DNA of 64,000 bases from Lautropia dentalis (GTDB lineage: Bacteria; Pseudomonadota; Gammaproteobacteria; Burkholderiales; Burkholderiaceae_E): positions 1,876,078 to 1,940,077 of the forward strand of contig NZ_RRUE01000001.1 of the NCBI RefSeq assembly GCF_003892345.1. Reading direction: 5' to 3'. Below, piece by piece: positions 50,894 to 58,174 of this stretch (its first letter is position 1; each line of letters opens with the position of its first letter). The translations under genes were made by a program, and so were the position numbers. Under the pieces are notes generated by a model, which did no database searches, was not told the origin of the DNA, and saw nothing but the letters and a program-made list of their open reading frames with translations.

Positions 50894-52804
50894 ATGAACC
50901 GCGCATTCGCCCCGTTGTCCGATTCCTCATCCCTTCGCCCGGCCCCGGCGCCGCGGCATGAATCGATCTTCCAGCCTGCCATGTCCCCATCCGATGCTTT
51001 CGCTCCGGTCTCCCGCCTGCCCGCCGTGTCGCTGCAGTCCATCCATTCGCCGGGGGGGCGCCTGCGGGGCGCTGCGCTGGCACGGGGCATCCAGGCGGCC
51101 CTGCTGGGCATGGGGCTGGCGGCGCTGGCTGCCTGCAGCACACCCGGCAGCAGTTCCGGGGGGAGCGGTGCCGACTACAGTACCAATTCGTCGATTTCCG
51201 GGGCGGCCAGCGTCAGCAGCCCGGCGTCCGAGCGCGTGCTCGATGGTGTGGTGGACCTGGCGCTGACCGACCGCGTGACTGGTAGCTTCGACGAGGCGCG
51301 TGCGCACCCGGTCGGTACGGTGAAGGATGGTCAGTCGCTGTACCTGTACCTGCGTTCCACCCGGCCCCTGGGCGAGATTGCCCACCCGGCCGACCCCTAC
51401 GGCAAGAATTCGTTCTCGGGTTATCCGCATCTGTTCGTGCAGATCGGTGACAACCAGAGCCTGCGCATCATCAATACCTGCTATGTGACGCTCACCCCGG
51501 CCGAAGCCAAAGCCACCGAGCTGATCGTGCCGCTGGCGCCGCTGTCGAACCGCGTGGGGGATCTGCCCACCGACTGCTGGCTGGAGACGGTGACCCATCT
51601 CGAACCGGTGCGCCAGACGCTGGAAGTGCGCCTGGCCGGCTTCCCCGGCAAGTTCGAGAGCTGGCTGCCGGTGCCCGACCTGCTCGGCGTGGTGGCGGTC
51701 GATACCGACCTGTCGGGTGGCAGCGCGGCCTGGGGCCGGATGCTGCGCGCCAAACCGGTTGAATCCCCCGCGCTGCCAGCAGCCGGGCGTGCTGGCAAGA
51801 CGGCCGCAGCCGGGGGTGCGTCCGGTACCGCGGGCGCTGCCGGTGCCGCAGTATCCGCCCGCAAGGCCGAGGAAGCCCGTCGTGCCGAAGAGGCACGCAA
51901 GGCCGAAGAGGGCCGCCGGGCAGAAGCAGCCCGCAGGGCGGAGGAAGCTCGCAGGGCTGAAGAGGCCCGCCGTGCCGAAGAAGCGCGCAAGGCAGAGGAA
52001 GCCCGTCGTGCCGAGGAGGCCCGCAAGGCCGAAGAAGCCCGTCGTCTCGAAGAAGCTCGCAAGGCAGAGGAAGCCCGTCGTGCCGAGGAGGCCCACAAGG
52101 CAGAAGAAGCGCGTCGTGCCGAAGAGGCCCGCAAGGCAGAAGAGGCGCGTCAGGCCGAAGCCGCCCGCAAGGCTGCCCGTGACAAGGCCCAGAGCCCCAT
52201 CACCCGTAACGAGATCTTCCCGCTGAACCGGGCGGGCAGTGCGGTTGCACAGGGCGGTGCTGCCGTTGCCGGCGGCGCGGCTGCGGTGGCTGGAGGGGCA
52301 GCCTCGGCGGCCGGGGCTGCCGGTTCGGCCGGCACGGCCCAGCCCGCAGTACCCGTCAACAGTCGCGCAGCCACGGCCGCCTCGACGGCGGCAGCCGTCA
52401 AGGGCGCCCGTGAAAGTGCTGCCCAGCAGCCGGTCAAGCCGATCAGCACCATGCCGGCTGGCGCCCGGCTGACCGCCGTGACGCCGTTGCGCCCGGCGGC
52501 CCGGCAGGCCGTGGGTACCCAGCGCATGGCCCACCAGCTGCAGAGTCTGACCAGCACGCTGCTGGGACGTGAGCCGAGCGAGACCTATTTCATCGATCGC
52601 CGCTGGCAGACCCAGCGCGAACCGGGCGCACCGCGCAGCACGGCCCGCCAGACCATCCATGCGGTGGCCGTGTTCCGCGGCGAGGAATGCAGCTGGCAGT
52701 CGCTGCTGGTGACCCGCCGTCCGGGCTCCGGCACGCTGACCGAGGTGGTGGCCGAGGGGGATGAGGTTCGCATTCCCTGTCCGGACCTGAAAGCCGCGCC
52801 CTGA
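50894..52804 (+). CDS. Probable lipoprotein with long (K/R)AEEAR helix
   Basis: I do not recognise this 636-residue protein as a whole. A lipobox-like LAALAAC lies at the end of a hydrophobic stretch (IQAALLGMGLAALAAC, Cys near residue 82 from this start). The start is uncertain (50894 or 50981; neither has a clear ribosome site) because the lead before the signal is long. A globular region follows (VDLALTDRVTGSFDEARAHP, LRIINTCYVTLTPAEAKATE). Then comes about 105 residues of six-residue repeats, KAEEARRAEEAR, predicting a single charged alpha-helix like TolA domain II. An Ala/Gly linker and a compact C-terminal domain (ETYFIDRRWQTQ, VAVFRGEECSWQSLLVTRR) end it. The helix could span the periplasm. 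Confidence 0.65.
   Translation: MNRAFAPLSDSSSLRPAPAPRHESIFQPAMSPSDAFAPVSRLPAVSLQSIHSPGGRLRGAALARGIQAALLGMGLAALAACSTPGSSSGGSGADYSTNSSISGAASVSSPASERVLDGVVDLALTDRVTGSFDEARAHPVGTVKDGQSLYLYLRSTRPLGEIAHPADPYGKNSFSGYPHLFVQIGDNQSLRIINTCYVTLTPAEAKATELIVPLAPLSNRVGDLPTDCWLETVTHLEPVRQTLEVRLAGFPGKFESWLPVPDLLGVVAVDTDLSGGSAAWGRMLRAKPVESPALPAAGRAGKTAAAGGASGTAGAAGAAVSARKAEEARRAEEARKAEEGRRAEAARRAEEARRAEEARRAEEARKAEEARRAEEARKAEEARRLEEARKAEEARRAEEAHKAEEARRAEEARKAEEARQAEAARKAARDKAQSPITRNEIFPLNRAGSAVAQGGAAVAGGAAAVAGGAASAAGAAGSAGTAQPAVPVNSRAATAASTAAAVKGARESAAQQPVKPISTMPAGARLTAVTPLRPAARQAVGTQRMAHQLQSLTSTLLGREPSETYFIDRRWQTQREPGAPRSTARQTIHAVAVFRGEECSWQSLLVTRRPGSGTLTEVVAEGDEVRIPCPDLKAAP
51859..52187 (+). repeat. 18-base repeats encoding the (K/R)AEEAR helix
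   Basis: About eighteen diverged 18-base units such as CGCAAGGCCGAGGAAGCC encode six-residue repeats with alternating basic and acidic residues (KAEEAR, RAEEAR, RLEEAR, KAEEGR). Codon choice varies between copies, so the repeat is old or under protein-level selection. Confidence 0.85.
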
Positions 52805-54450
52805 TGGCGGAGCAGGCGTCTTCGCGCCGGCGATGGCTGGCGGATTCTCCACTGGGCATCCCGGCCTACCGGCAGCTCTATACCGGAGCCGTGACCACCT
52901 CCATGGCCTACACCATGCAGTCGGCCATGGCCGGCTGGCTGATGGCCGGGCTGAGCGGATCCGCGCTGCTGGTTGGGCTGGTCCAGGCGGCCAGCACCCT
53001 GCCTTTTCTGCTGTTCGGGCTGGTGTCGGGGTCGCTCTCCGACGTGTTCGACCGTCGCTACATTCTGGTGTTCACCCATCTGATGATGGGTCTGGCCACG
53101 GCCGCCGTCGGGCTGATGGCCCAGCACGGTTCCCTGCAGCCCTGGTCGCTGGTGGCCTGCACGCTCCTGTGCGGGCTGGGCTATACCTTCTACCAGCCGG
53201 CACAGCAGGCTTCGATCAATGGCCTGGTGCTGCGCCCGCTGCTGCCCAAGGCGGTGGCGCTGGGTTCCGTGGCCTTCAATGCCGCCCGTTCGGTGGGGCC
53301 GGCGCTGGCCGGCCTGATCGCAGCCACGCTCGGCGAAGGACTGGCCGTGATGGCGGCTGCACTTTTCTTCCTGCCGATGCTGCCGGCCGCCCTGCGGGCA
53401 CTGCCGCCGCAGCCACCGGCCTACAGCACGGGCCGCGAAACCCTGTGGGCCGGCATCCGCAGTGGCATGCGCTTTGCCGGTCATGCCCGCGTGCTGCGGG
53501 CGGCGCTCATCGTCAACTTTGCCTTCTGCTTCTGTGCGGCCGCCCTGTGGGCGATGTTCCCGCTGGTGGCGCAGCAGCGTCTGGGTCTGGCGGCCGACGG
53601 CTATGGCTTTCTGTACAGCACCTTTGGGCTCGGTGCCGTGGCCTCGGCCCTGTGGCTGCCGCGCTTTCTGCGCCAGGGGCCCGGTGCCGGACGCATCGTG
53701 CGGGGTTCCCTGTGGTTCTGGAGTGCAGCCAGCCTGACGGTGGGGCTGTCGCGCTGGGTACCCCAGGCCGTGGTGGGCACCTTTCTGGCCGGCATGGCGT
53801 GGGTGGGCGTGCTGGCGGGCCTGTCCACGGTGGCCCAGAGCATTGCGCCGGCGTGGGTCCGTGCCCGCGCCGTGGCCAACAACCAGATTTCCGTTCAGGC
53901 CGGACTGGCACTGGGCAGCCTCTTCTGGGGGGTCGTGGTGAACGTGAGTGGCCTGCAGCAGGTGCTGATCGCGTCGGCCGTGCTGCTGGCCGTCTTTGCC
54001 GTACTGGCACGGCGTCTGCCGGTGCGGCTGGGTACGGACGAGGATGTGACGGCCGATGACTACATGGTGCGCCAGCTGGACACCATGGACGGGCAGGGCG
54101 GTGATGTTCCCTCCCGGCCGGCAGCCATGGAGATGCCGGATGGCCGCTATCGGGTGAGCGTGGGTTATCGTGTCCGCGCGGGGCAGAAAGCCGCATTCCA
54201 GCGTGCGATGCAGGGGATGCGCGAAAGCCGCCTGCGCAACGGCGCTTCCCGCTGGCAGCTGCGGCAGATGCCGGTGGCGGGAGGGGCCTCTGTCTGGGAA
54301 GAGGTGTTCCTGCTGCCCTCGGCGGCCGAATGGCAGCGTTTTCCGGAGCGGATGACCCAGGCCGACCGCATCGCCTTCGAAGGTGTGCTGGCCGTGCTGG
54401 CCCCCGCCAGCGGTGCTGCTGCCGGCGAGCCGGAGGCCGGGACACCCTAG
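52804..54450 (+). CDS. MFS transporter (MFS_3/EntS type) with C-terminal monooxygenase-like domain
   Basis: A 548-residue inner-membrane exporter with about twelve hydrophobic segments. PAYRQLYTGAVTTSMAYTMQ and the loop-2/3 motif GSLSDVFDRRYILVFTH are typical of the MFS_3 branch that includes the enterobactin exporter. After the membrane part, residues ~445-540 (RYRVSVGYRVRAGQKAAFQR, WEEVFLLPSAAEWQRFPERM) resemble an antibiotic-biosynthesis-monooxygenase-like ferredoxin fold, a fusion known in this family. Its ATG overlaps the preceding stop by one base, suggesting coupled translation with the lipoprotein. The substrate is unknown. Confidence 0.85.
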   Translation: MAEQASSRRRWLADSPLGIPAYRQLYTGAVTTSMAYTMQSAMAGWLMAGLSGSALLVGLVQAASTLPFLLFGLVSGSLSDVFDRRYILVFTHLMMGLATAAVGLMAQHGSLQPWSLVACTLLCGLGYTFYQPAQQASINGLVLRPLLPKAVALGSVAFNAARSVGPALAGLIAATLGEGLAVMAAALFFLPMLPAALRALPPQPPAYSTGRETLWAGIRSGMRFAGHARVLRAALIVNFAFCFCAAALWAMFPLVAQQRLGLAADGYGFLYSTFGLGAVASALWLPRFLRQGPGAGRIVRGSLWFWSAASLTVGLSRWVPQAVVGTFLAGMAWVGVLAGLSTVAQSIAPAWVRARAVANNQISVQAGLALGSLFWGVVVNVSGLQQVLIASAVLLAVFAVLARRLPVRLGTDEDVTADDYMVRQLDTMDGQGGDVPSRPAAMEMPDGRYRVSVGYRVRAGQKAAFQRAMQGMRESRLRNGASRWQLRQMPVAGGASVWEEVFLLPSAAEWQRFPERMTQADRIAFEGVLAVLAPASGAAAGEPEAGTP

Positions 54451-54467
54451 GGACACGACACTATAAT
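54439..54467 (+). promoter_or_regulatory. Promoter of the Fur-family gene
   Basis: TATAAT at 54462-54467 is preceded by GGGACA (54439-54444, four of six matches to TTGACA) with an ideal 17-base spacer. The Fur-family ATG is 39 bases downstream of the -10 box. Confidence 0.7.
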
Positions 54468-54505
54468 CGGAAGCAGTACAGCTGCTGCCGGAGGGTGCCA
54501 TCCGT

Positions 54506-54895
54506 ATGAAACGCGTGACCCGACAACGCACCGAGATCCTGCGGGTCATCGACGAGTCCGAACGGCCGCTGGGGCCGCAGGAAATTCTGCAGGCGGGCCG
54601 CGAGGCCATCCCCTCGCTCAGCATCGCCACTATCTACCGTACGCTGCGCGACCTGCTGGCCGAGGAGCTGATCAAGACCGTGGCCCTGCCGGGCGACAGC
54701 CCACGTTACGAGAGCCTGCACGCCCACGCCCATCACCACCACCATTTTCAGTGCACGCGCTGCCAGAAGGTGTTCGACATCCATGGCTGTCCGGGCAGCC
54801 TGCAGGGCATGGAGGTGCCGCCCGGCTTTCAGGTGGACCACCATGAGGTGACGCTGTACGGCCTGTGTGCCGACTGCGTGGGGGTGGGTAGCTGA
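54506..54895 (+). CDS. Fur family transcriptional regulator
   Basis: A 129-residue metal- or peroxide-responsive repressor. The winged-helix part contains RQRTEILRVIDESERPLGPQ and SLSIATIYRTLRDLLAEELI (recognition helix IATIYRTLR). The dimer/metal part has HAHAHHHHHFQCTRCQKVFD and a second pair LCADC, giving the structural CxxC zinc site and a His-rich sensory site. The subtype (Fur, Zur, PerR) cannot be fixed; the very His-rich HHHHHF would suit zinc sensing. It has its own promoter and converges on an amino acid ABC operon. Confidence 0.9.
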   Translation: MKRVTRQRTEILRVIDESERPLGPQEILQAGREAIPSLSIATIYRTLRDLLAEELIKTVALPGDSPRYESLHAHAHHHHHFQCTRCQKVFDIHGCPGSLQGMEVPPGFQVDHHEVTLYGLCADCVGVGS

Positions 54896-54924
54896 TACGC
54901 GCGCCGAAGGGCGATGGCTTCGGC

Positions 54925-55725
54925 CTACAGCACGTGTTCGAGGAAGGCGCGCGCGCGCTCGTGCTGCGGGTTCTCGAAGAAGGCGCGGGCAGCGCGCTCC
55001 TCCACGATCTGCCCCTTGTCCATGAAGCAGACCCGATGGGCCACCTCGCGGGCGAAGGCCATTTCGTGGGTAACGACCAGCATCGTCATGTGTTCGTGGG
55101 CCAGCTGGCGCATCGTGCGCAGCACCTCGCCGGTCAGCTCCGGATCGAGCGCCGAGGTGGGCTCGTCGAACAGCATGATGTCCGGGTCCATGGCCAGTGC
55201 CCGGGCAATGGCCACCCGCTGCTTCTGGCCGCCCGATAGCCGGTTGGGGTAGGCACCAGCCTTGTCCAGCAGGCCCACCTTGCGCAGCAGCTCCTCGGCA
55301 CGCGGCACGATCTCGTCGCGCTTCATCCCCTTGACGGTGACGGGGGCCTCGATGAGGTTTTCCAGCACCGTGAAGTGCGGGAACAGATTGAAATGCTGGA
55401 ACACCATGCCCATGCGCCGGCAGACGCGACGGATCTCTGCCTCGGGTATATAGCGCGCGCGGCCCTGGGTGTCGGTGTCGACCAGCTTCTCGCCGGCGAT
55501 GAGAATTTCGCCGCGGTCGATGATTTCCAGATGGTTGAGGCAGCGCAGCAGCGTGCTCTTGCCCGAGCCGGACGGGCCGATCAGCGCGATGACCTCGCCA
55601 CGGTCGATGTGCAGCGACACCCCGCCCAGCACCTGCAGGGCGCCGAAACGCTTGTGCAGGTCGCGGGCCACCACCATCGAAGAGCCGGGCAGGGCGGTCG
55701 TGGACTCAGGCGTCATGGCTGGCAT
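54925..55725 (-). CDS. Polar amino acid ABC transporter, ATP-binding subunit
   Basis: A 266-residue ATPase of the GlnQ/HisP class. Walker A (IGPSGSGKSTLLRCLNHLE, near 49-67), Q-loop (MGMVFQHFNLFPHFTVLEN), signature RLSGGQKQRVAIARALAMDP, Walker B (IMLFDEPTSALDPELTGE) and H-loop (MLVVTHEMAFAREVAHRV) are complete. Its 5' end overlaps the permease gene by 20 bases; an ATG nine bases in (55716) would reduce this. It is the last gene of a three-gene importer operon. Confidence 0.95.
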   Translation of the reverse strand: MPAMTPESTTALPGSSMVVARDLHKRFGALQVLGGVSLHIDRGEVIALIGPSGSGKSTLLRCLNHLEIIDRGEILIAGEKLVDTDTQGRARYIPEAEIRRVCRRMGMVFQHFNLFPHFTVLENLIEAPVTVKGMKRDEIVPRAEELLRKVGLLDKAGAYPNRLSGGQKQRVAIARALAMDPDIMLFDEPTSALDPELTGEVLRTMRQLAHEHMTMLVVTHEMAFAREVAHRVCFMDKGQIVEERAARAFFENPQHERARAFLEHVL

Positions 55726-56359
55726 AGCGTTTTTCGAGAGACTGGAACATCCAGGTCAGCAGCAGCGTCATCAGCAGATAGAACACGGCCGCCACGATGA
55801 ACGGGGTGATGGTGAAATCGCGCTGCACGATGCCGCGCGCGGCGCGCAGCAGGTCATTGAGGGCCAGCACGTAGATCAGCGAGGTGTCCTTGACCAGCGT
55901 GATGAACTCGTTGGACAGCGGCGGCAGAATGCGCCGGATGACCTGTGGCATGATGACGCGGCGCATGGTCTGCGGATAGCTCATGCCCAGCACCTTGGCC
56001 CCTTCATACTGGCCCCGGTCGATCGACTGGATGCCGGCCCGGAAGATTTCGGCGAAGTAGGCGGCGTAGTTCAGCACGAAGGCCACCACGGCCGCCGGAA
56101 AATCCGGCAGCTGAATGCCGCCCCCCGGCAGCAGCGGCAGCGCATAGTAGATGAACAGCAGCTGCAGCATCAGCGGCGTGCCCCGCATCAGCCACAGATA
56201 GCCGTTGACGCCCAGCCCCAGCCAGCGATGGCGGGACAGGCGCATCAGCGCCAGCACCACGCCCAGCGGGATGGACAGCAGCAGCGTGATGAAGAAGAGC
56301 TGCAGCGAGACCAGCGAGCCTTCACCCAGTGGTCCGAGAAGGGAAAGAATGTAGTCCAA
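55706..56359 (-). CDS. Polar amino acid ABC transporter, permease subunit
   Basis: A 217-residue permease of the His/Glu/Gln/Arg type (HEQRo). It shows about five hydrophobic segments, LWLMRGTPLMLQLLFIYYAL early on, AAYFAEIFRAGIQSIDRGQY followed by EGAKVLGMSYPQTMRRVIMP (the EAA loop contacting the ATPase), and VKDTSLIYVLALNDLLRAAR. A single permease gene suggests a homodimeric channel. It begins 97 bases after the binding-protein gene. Confidence 0.95.
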   Translation of the reverse strand: MDYILSLLGPLGEGSLVSLQLFFITLLLSIPLGVVLALMRLSRHRWLGLGVNGYLWLMRGTPLMLQLLFIYYALPLLPGGGIQLPDFPAAVVAFVLNYAAYFAEIFRAGIQSIDRGQYEGAKVLGMSYPQTMRRVIMPQVIRRILPPLSNEFITLVKDTSLIYVLALNDLLRAARGIVQRDFTITPFIVAAVFYLLMTLLLTWMFQSLEKRYASHDA

Positions 56360-56456
56360 GACGGGAACGGCCTGTCAGGAAGGTCGGGGGAAGCAGGGTG
56401 GTGAGGGGGCCACGCGGCGGGCGTTGAGAGGTGCCGTGCAGCCCCCGGCACGTGCA

Positions 56457-57266
56457 TCACTGGATGATGTTCTTGCCGAACCACCGGGTGGAGATTTCGC
56501 CGGCCTTGCCATCCTTTTTCATGGCGTCGATGGCAGCCCCCAGCTTCTGCTGCAGCGCCGTGTCGTCCTTGCGCAGGCCCACGCCGTATTCCTCGGTGCC
56601 GAAGTTGTCGTCGAGCACCACGTACGCATCGGGCTTCTTGGCGATGTAGTAGCGGCCGACCACTTCATCCAGCACGGCCGCATCCAGGCGGCCGGCATCC
56701 AGATCCAGCAGCACCGACACGTTGTCACCGTATTTTTTGAGAGTTTTCATGGACTTGAGCGTGGTCTCGTCCTTCTCGATGGCATCGACCGCACTGCTGC
56801 CATCCTGCGTGCCGACCACCTTGCCGGCCAGACCGGCCTTGTTGGTGATGGGCGAGCCGGCCTTCACGATGATGATCTGGTGGTTGGTCATGTAGGGCTG
56901 CGTGAAGGCGATGTTCTGCTTGCGCTTCTCGGTGATGGTCAGCCCGTTCCAGAGCGCATCGACCCGCTTGCCGATCAGCTCGGCTTCCTTGGCGTTCCAG
57001 TCGATGGGCTTGAACTCGACCTCGATGCCCATGCGGCTGGCTGCTTCACGGGCGAAGTCGATGTCGAAGCCGACCAGCTGGTTCTTTTCGTCCCGAAAGC
57101 CCATGGGCGGGAAGTTGTCGTCCAGGCCGATGACCATGTGTGTGGGCGCGGCTGCCTTGCCGGCATCGGTGCCCGGGGCCGGCGCGTCGGAGGATTTTGT
57201 ACAGGCAGCCAGGACCAGGGCAGCGGACATGGCCAGCAGGAGACGGCGACGGGACGGTGTAATCAT
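56457..57266 (-). CDS. Polar amino acid ABC transporter, substrate-binding lipoprotein
   Basis: A 269-residue binding protein of the family-3 type. The signal MITPSRRRLLLAMSAALVLA ends at a lipobox LAAC (Cys 22), so it should be membrane-tethered. The binding fold shows MVIGLDDNFPPMGFRDEKNQ, LVGFDIDFAREAASRMGIEV, KRVDALWNGLTITEKRKQNI and GRLDAAVLDEVVGRYYIAKK. NGLTITEKRK is the ligand-contacting loop common to these proteins. It is the first gene of the operon with permease and ATPase. The exact amino acid is unknown. Confidence 0.94.
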   Translation of the reverse strand: MITPSRRRLLLAMSAALVLAACTKSSDAPAPGTDAGKAAAPTHMVIGLDDNFPPMGFRDEKNQLVGFDIDFAREAASRMGIEVEFKPIDWNAKEAELIGKRVDALWNGLTITEKRKQNIAFTQPYMTNHQIIIVKAGSPITNKAGLAGKVVGTQDGSSAVDAIEKDETTLKSMKTLKKYGDNVSVLLDLDAGRLDAAVLDEVVGRYYIAKKPDAYVVLDDNFGTEEYGVGLRKDDTALQQKLGAAIDAMKKDGKAGEISTRWFGKNIIQ

Positions 57267-57490
57267 GGCGCAGGGAGTCTGAAGGTGCAGGGGCTGGGGG
57301 AACCATGCAAACCCGCACGGCAGAAGCGGCGTACCCGGAGACGCTCCCGCAGGCGGTGTATGGCACAGACCACGATGTTAAACGAAAGTTGCGTTATGTT
57401 TTCCTGCCACAAGAAGCGCCAGCAATGGAGGGCGTGGATTGGGCGGGCATGTGCAGCGATCCCGGTGAACCCGGGTGGCGGGATGATAGT

Positions 57491-57521
57491 ACTATATTTC
57501 GCATAATCAGTATTATGTCAA
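57491..57521 (-). promoter_or_regulatory. Candidate promoter for the amino acid ABC operon
   Basis: On the minus strand TTGACA (57521-57516) is a perfect -35. TATAGT (57496-57491) gives five of six -10 matches at a 19-base spacing; AATATA fits at 17. Transcription would leave a leader of more than 200 bases before the binding-protein ATG at 57266. Confidence 0.5.
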
Positions 57522-57527
57522 ATTGAC
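57517..57527. promoter_or_regulatory. Palindrome overlapping the -35 box
   Basis: GTCAA-A-TTGAC is a perfect 11-base palindrome covering the candidate -35 hexamer. It could be an operator; no regulator is assigned. Confidence 0.35.
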
Positions 57528-57585
57528 GATGCTACTGATGCTGGCTGCAGCCAGGCCCGGCGTAAGCTTCCCTGTCATCAGGTGC

Positions 57586-58128
57586 TCAAGCTCCAGCCTG
57601 GGTAAAGCTGCGCTGCACGTCGCGCGGCATCTTTTCGATGGCATAGCGCAAGGTGGAGCGTTTGATCCGTGCCAGATGCCGGTGCAGGAAGTCATGCACG
57701 GCCTGAAGTTCATATTGGCTGAGCACCTTCAGCATCCAGCCGACGCCCTTCTGCACATACGGGTCGGCATCGCCAAGCAGGCGCTCGCAGTTGGCAAAGA
57801 CCAGCGCCTGATCGACGTCGGGGCTACGGCCCACGAACTTGAGCAGCGCCACATTCGAGGCGCGCCGGCACCACGGGCCTGGCAACGTTCCCCAGTCGTG
57901 GATACGCTCCAGCAGCTGCGGACGCCGCTGCAGATACACGTACAGCGGTTTGATGCAAAGGTCATCGCATTGCGCCCAGTTGCTCACATAGCGTTCCAGC
58001 CAGACTTGCAGGCGCTTCAGCAGGCGGCCGTTTTTGTCATCCAGGCCACGCGCCACTTTCGCCACCAGCGCCGAGGCCATGATGAAATACTCGTCCCCGC
58101 GAAACCCCTTGGATGGTACAGGGGACAC
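57586..58128 (-). CDS. DNA alkylation repair (AlkD-like) protein, N-terminally short
   Basis: A 180-residue HEAT-repeat-like protein of the DNA_alkylation (AlkD) family, glycosylases that remove alkylated bases. Family features include YVSNWAQCDDLCIKPLYVYL, GPWCRRASNVALLKFVGRSP, DADPYVQKGVGWMLKVLSQY and RIKRSTLRYAIEKMPRDVQR. Typical members have 220-235 residues, and their first helices are absent here. The frame begins at a GTG with no ribosome site, preceded by sequence without AlkD character, so the gene may be a 5'-truncated remnant. It begins 46 bases after the DUF1631 gene in the same orientation. Confidence 0.7.
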   Translation of the reverse strand: MSPVPSKGFRGDEYFIMASALVAKVARGLDDKNGRLLKRLQVWLERYVSNWAQCDDLCIKPLYVYLQRRPQLLERIHDWGTLPGPWCRRASNVALLKFVGRSPDVDQALVFANCERLLGDADPYVQKGVGWMLKVLSQYELQAVHDFLHRHLARIKRSTLRYAIEKMPRDVQRSFTQAGA

Positions 58129-58174
58129 TTTGGGTGTCGACAGGACCGCGCAGCATCCTGTCAGGTCATCCGCA

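Larger units (their letters stand above)
57267..57585. other. Intergenic region with promoter of the amino acid ABC operon
   Basis: No gene is evident. The part around 57365-57410 and 57485-57530 is distinctly AT-richer than the surroundings. A candidate minus-strand promoter and an overlapping palindrome are listed separately. Confidence 0.55.

Noticed and set aside
54903-54924. Hairpin GCCGAAG/CTTCGGC between the Fur-family and ABC genes as a terminator
   Set aside because: The stem is only seven pairs and neither strand has a T-run after it.
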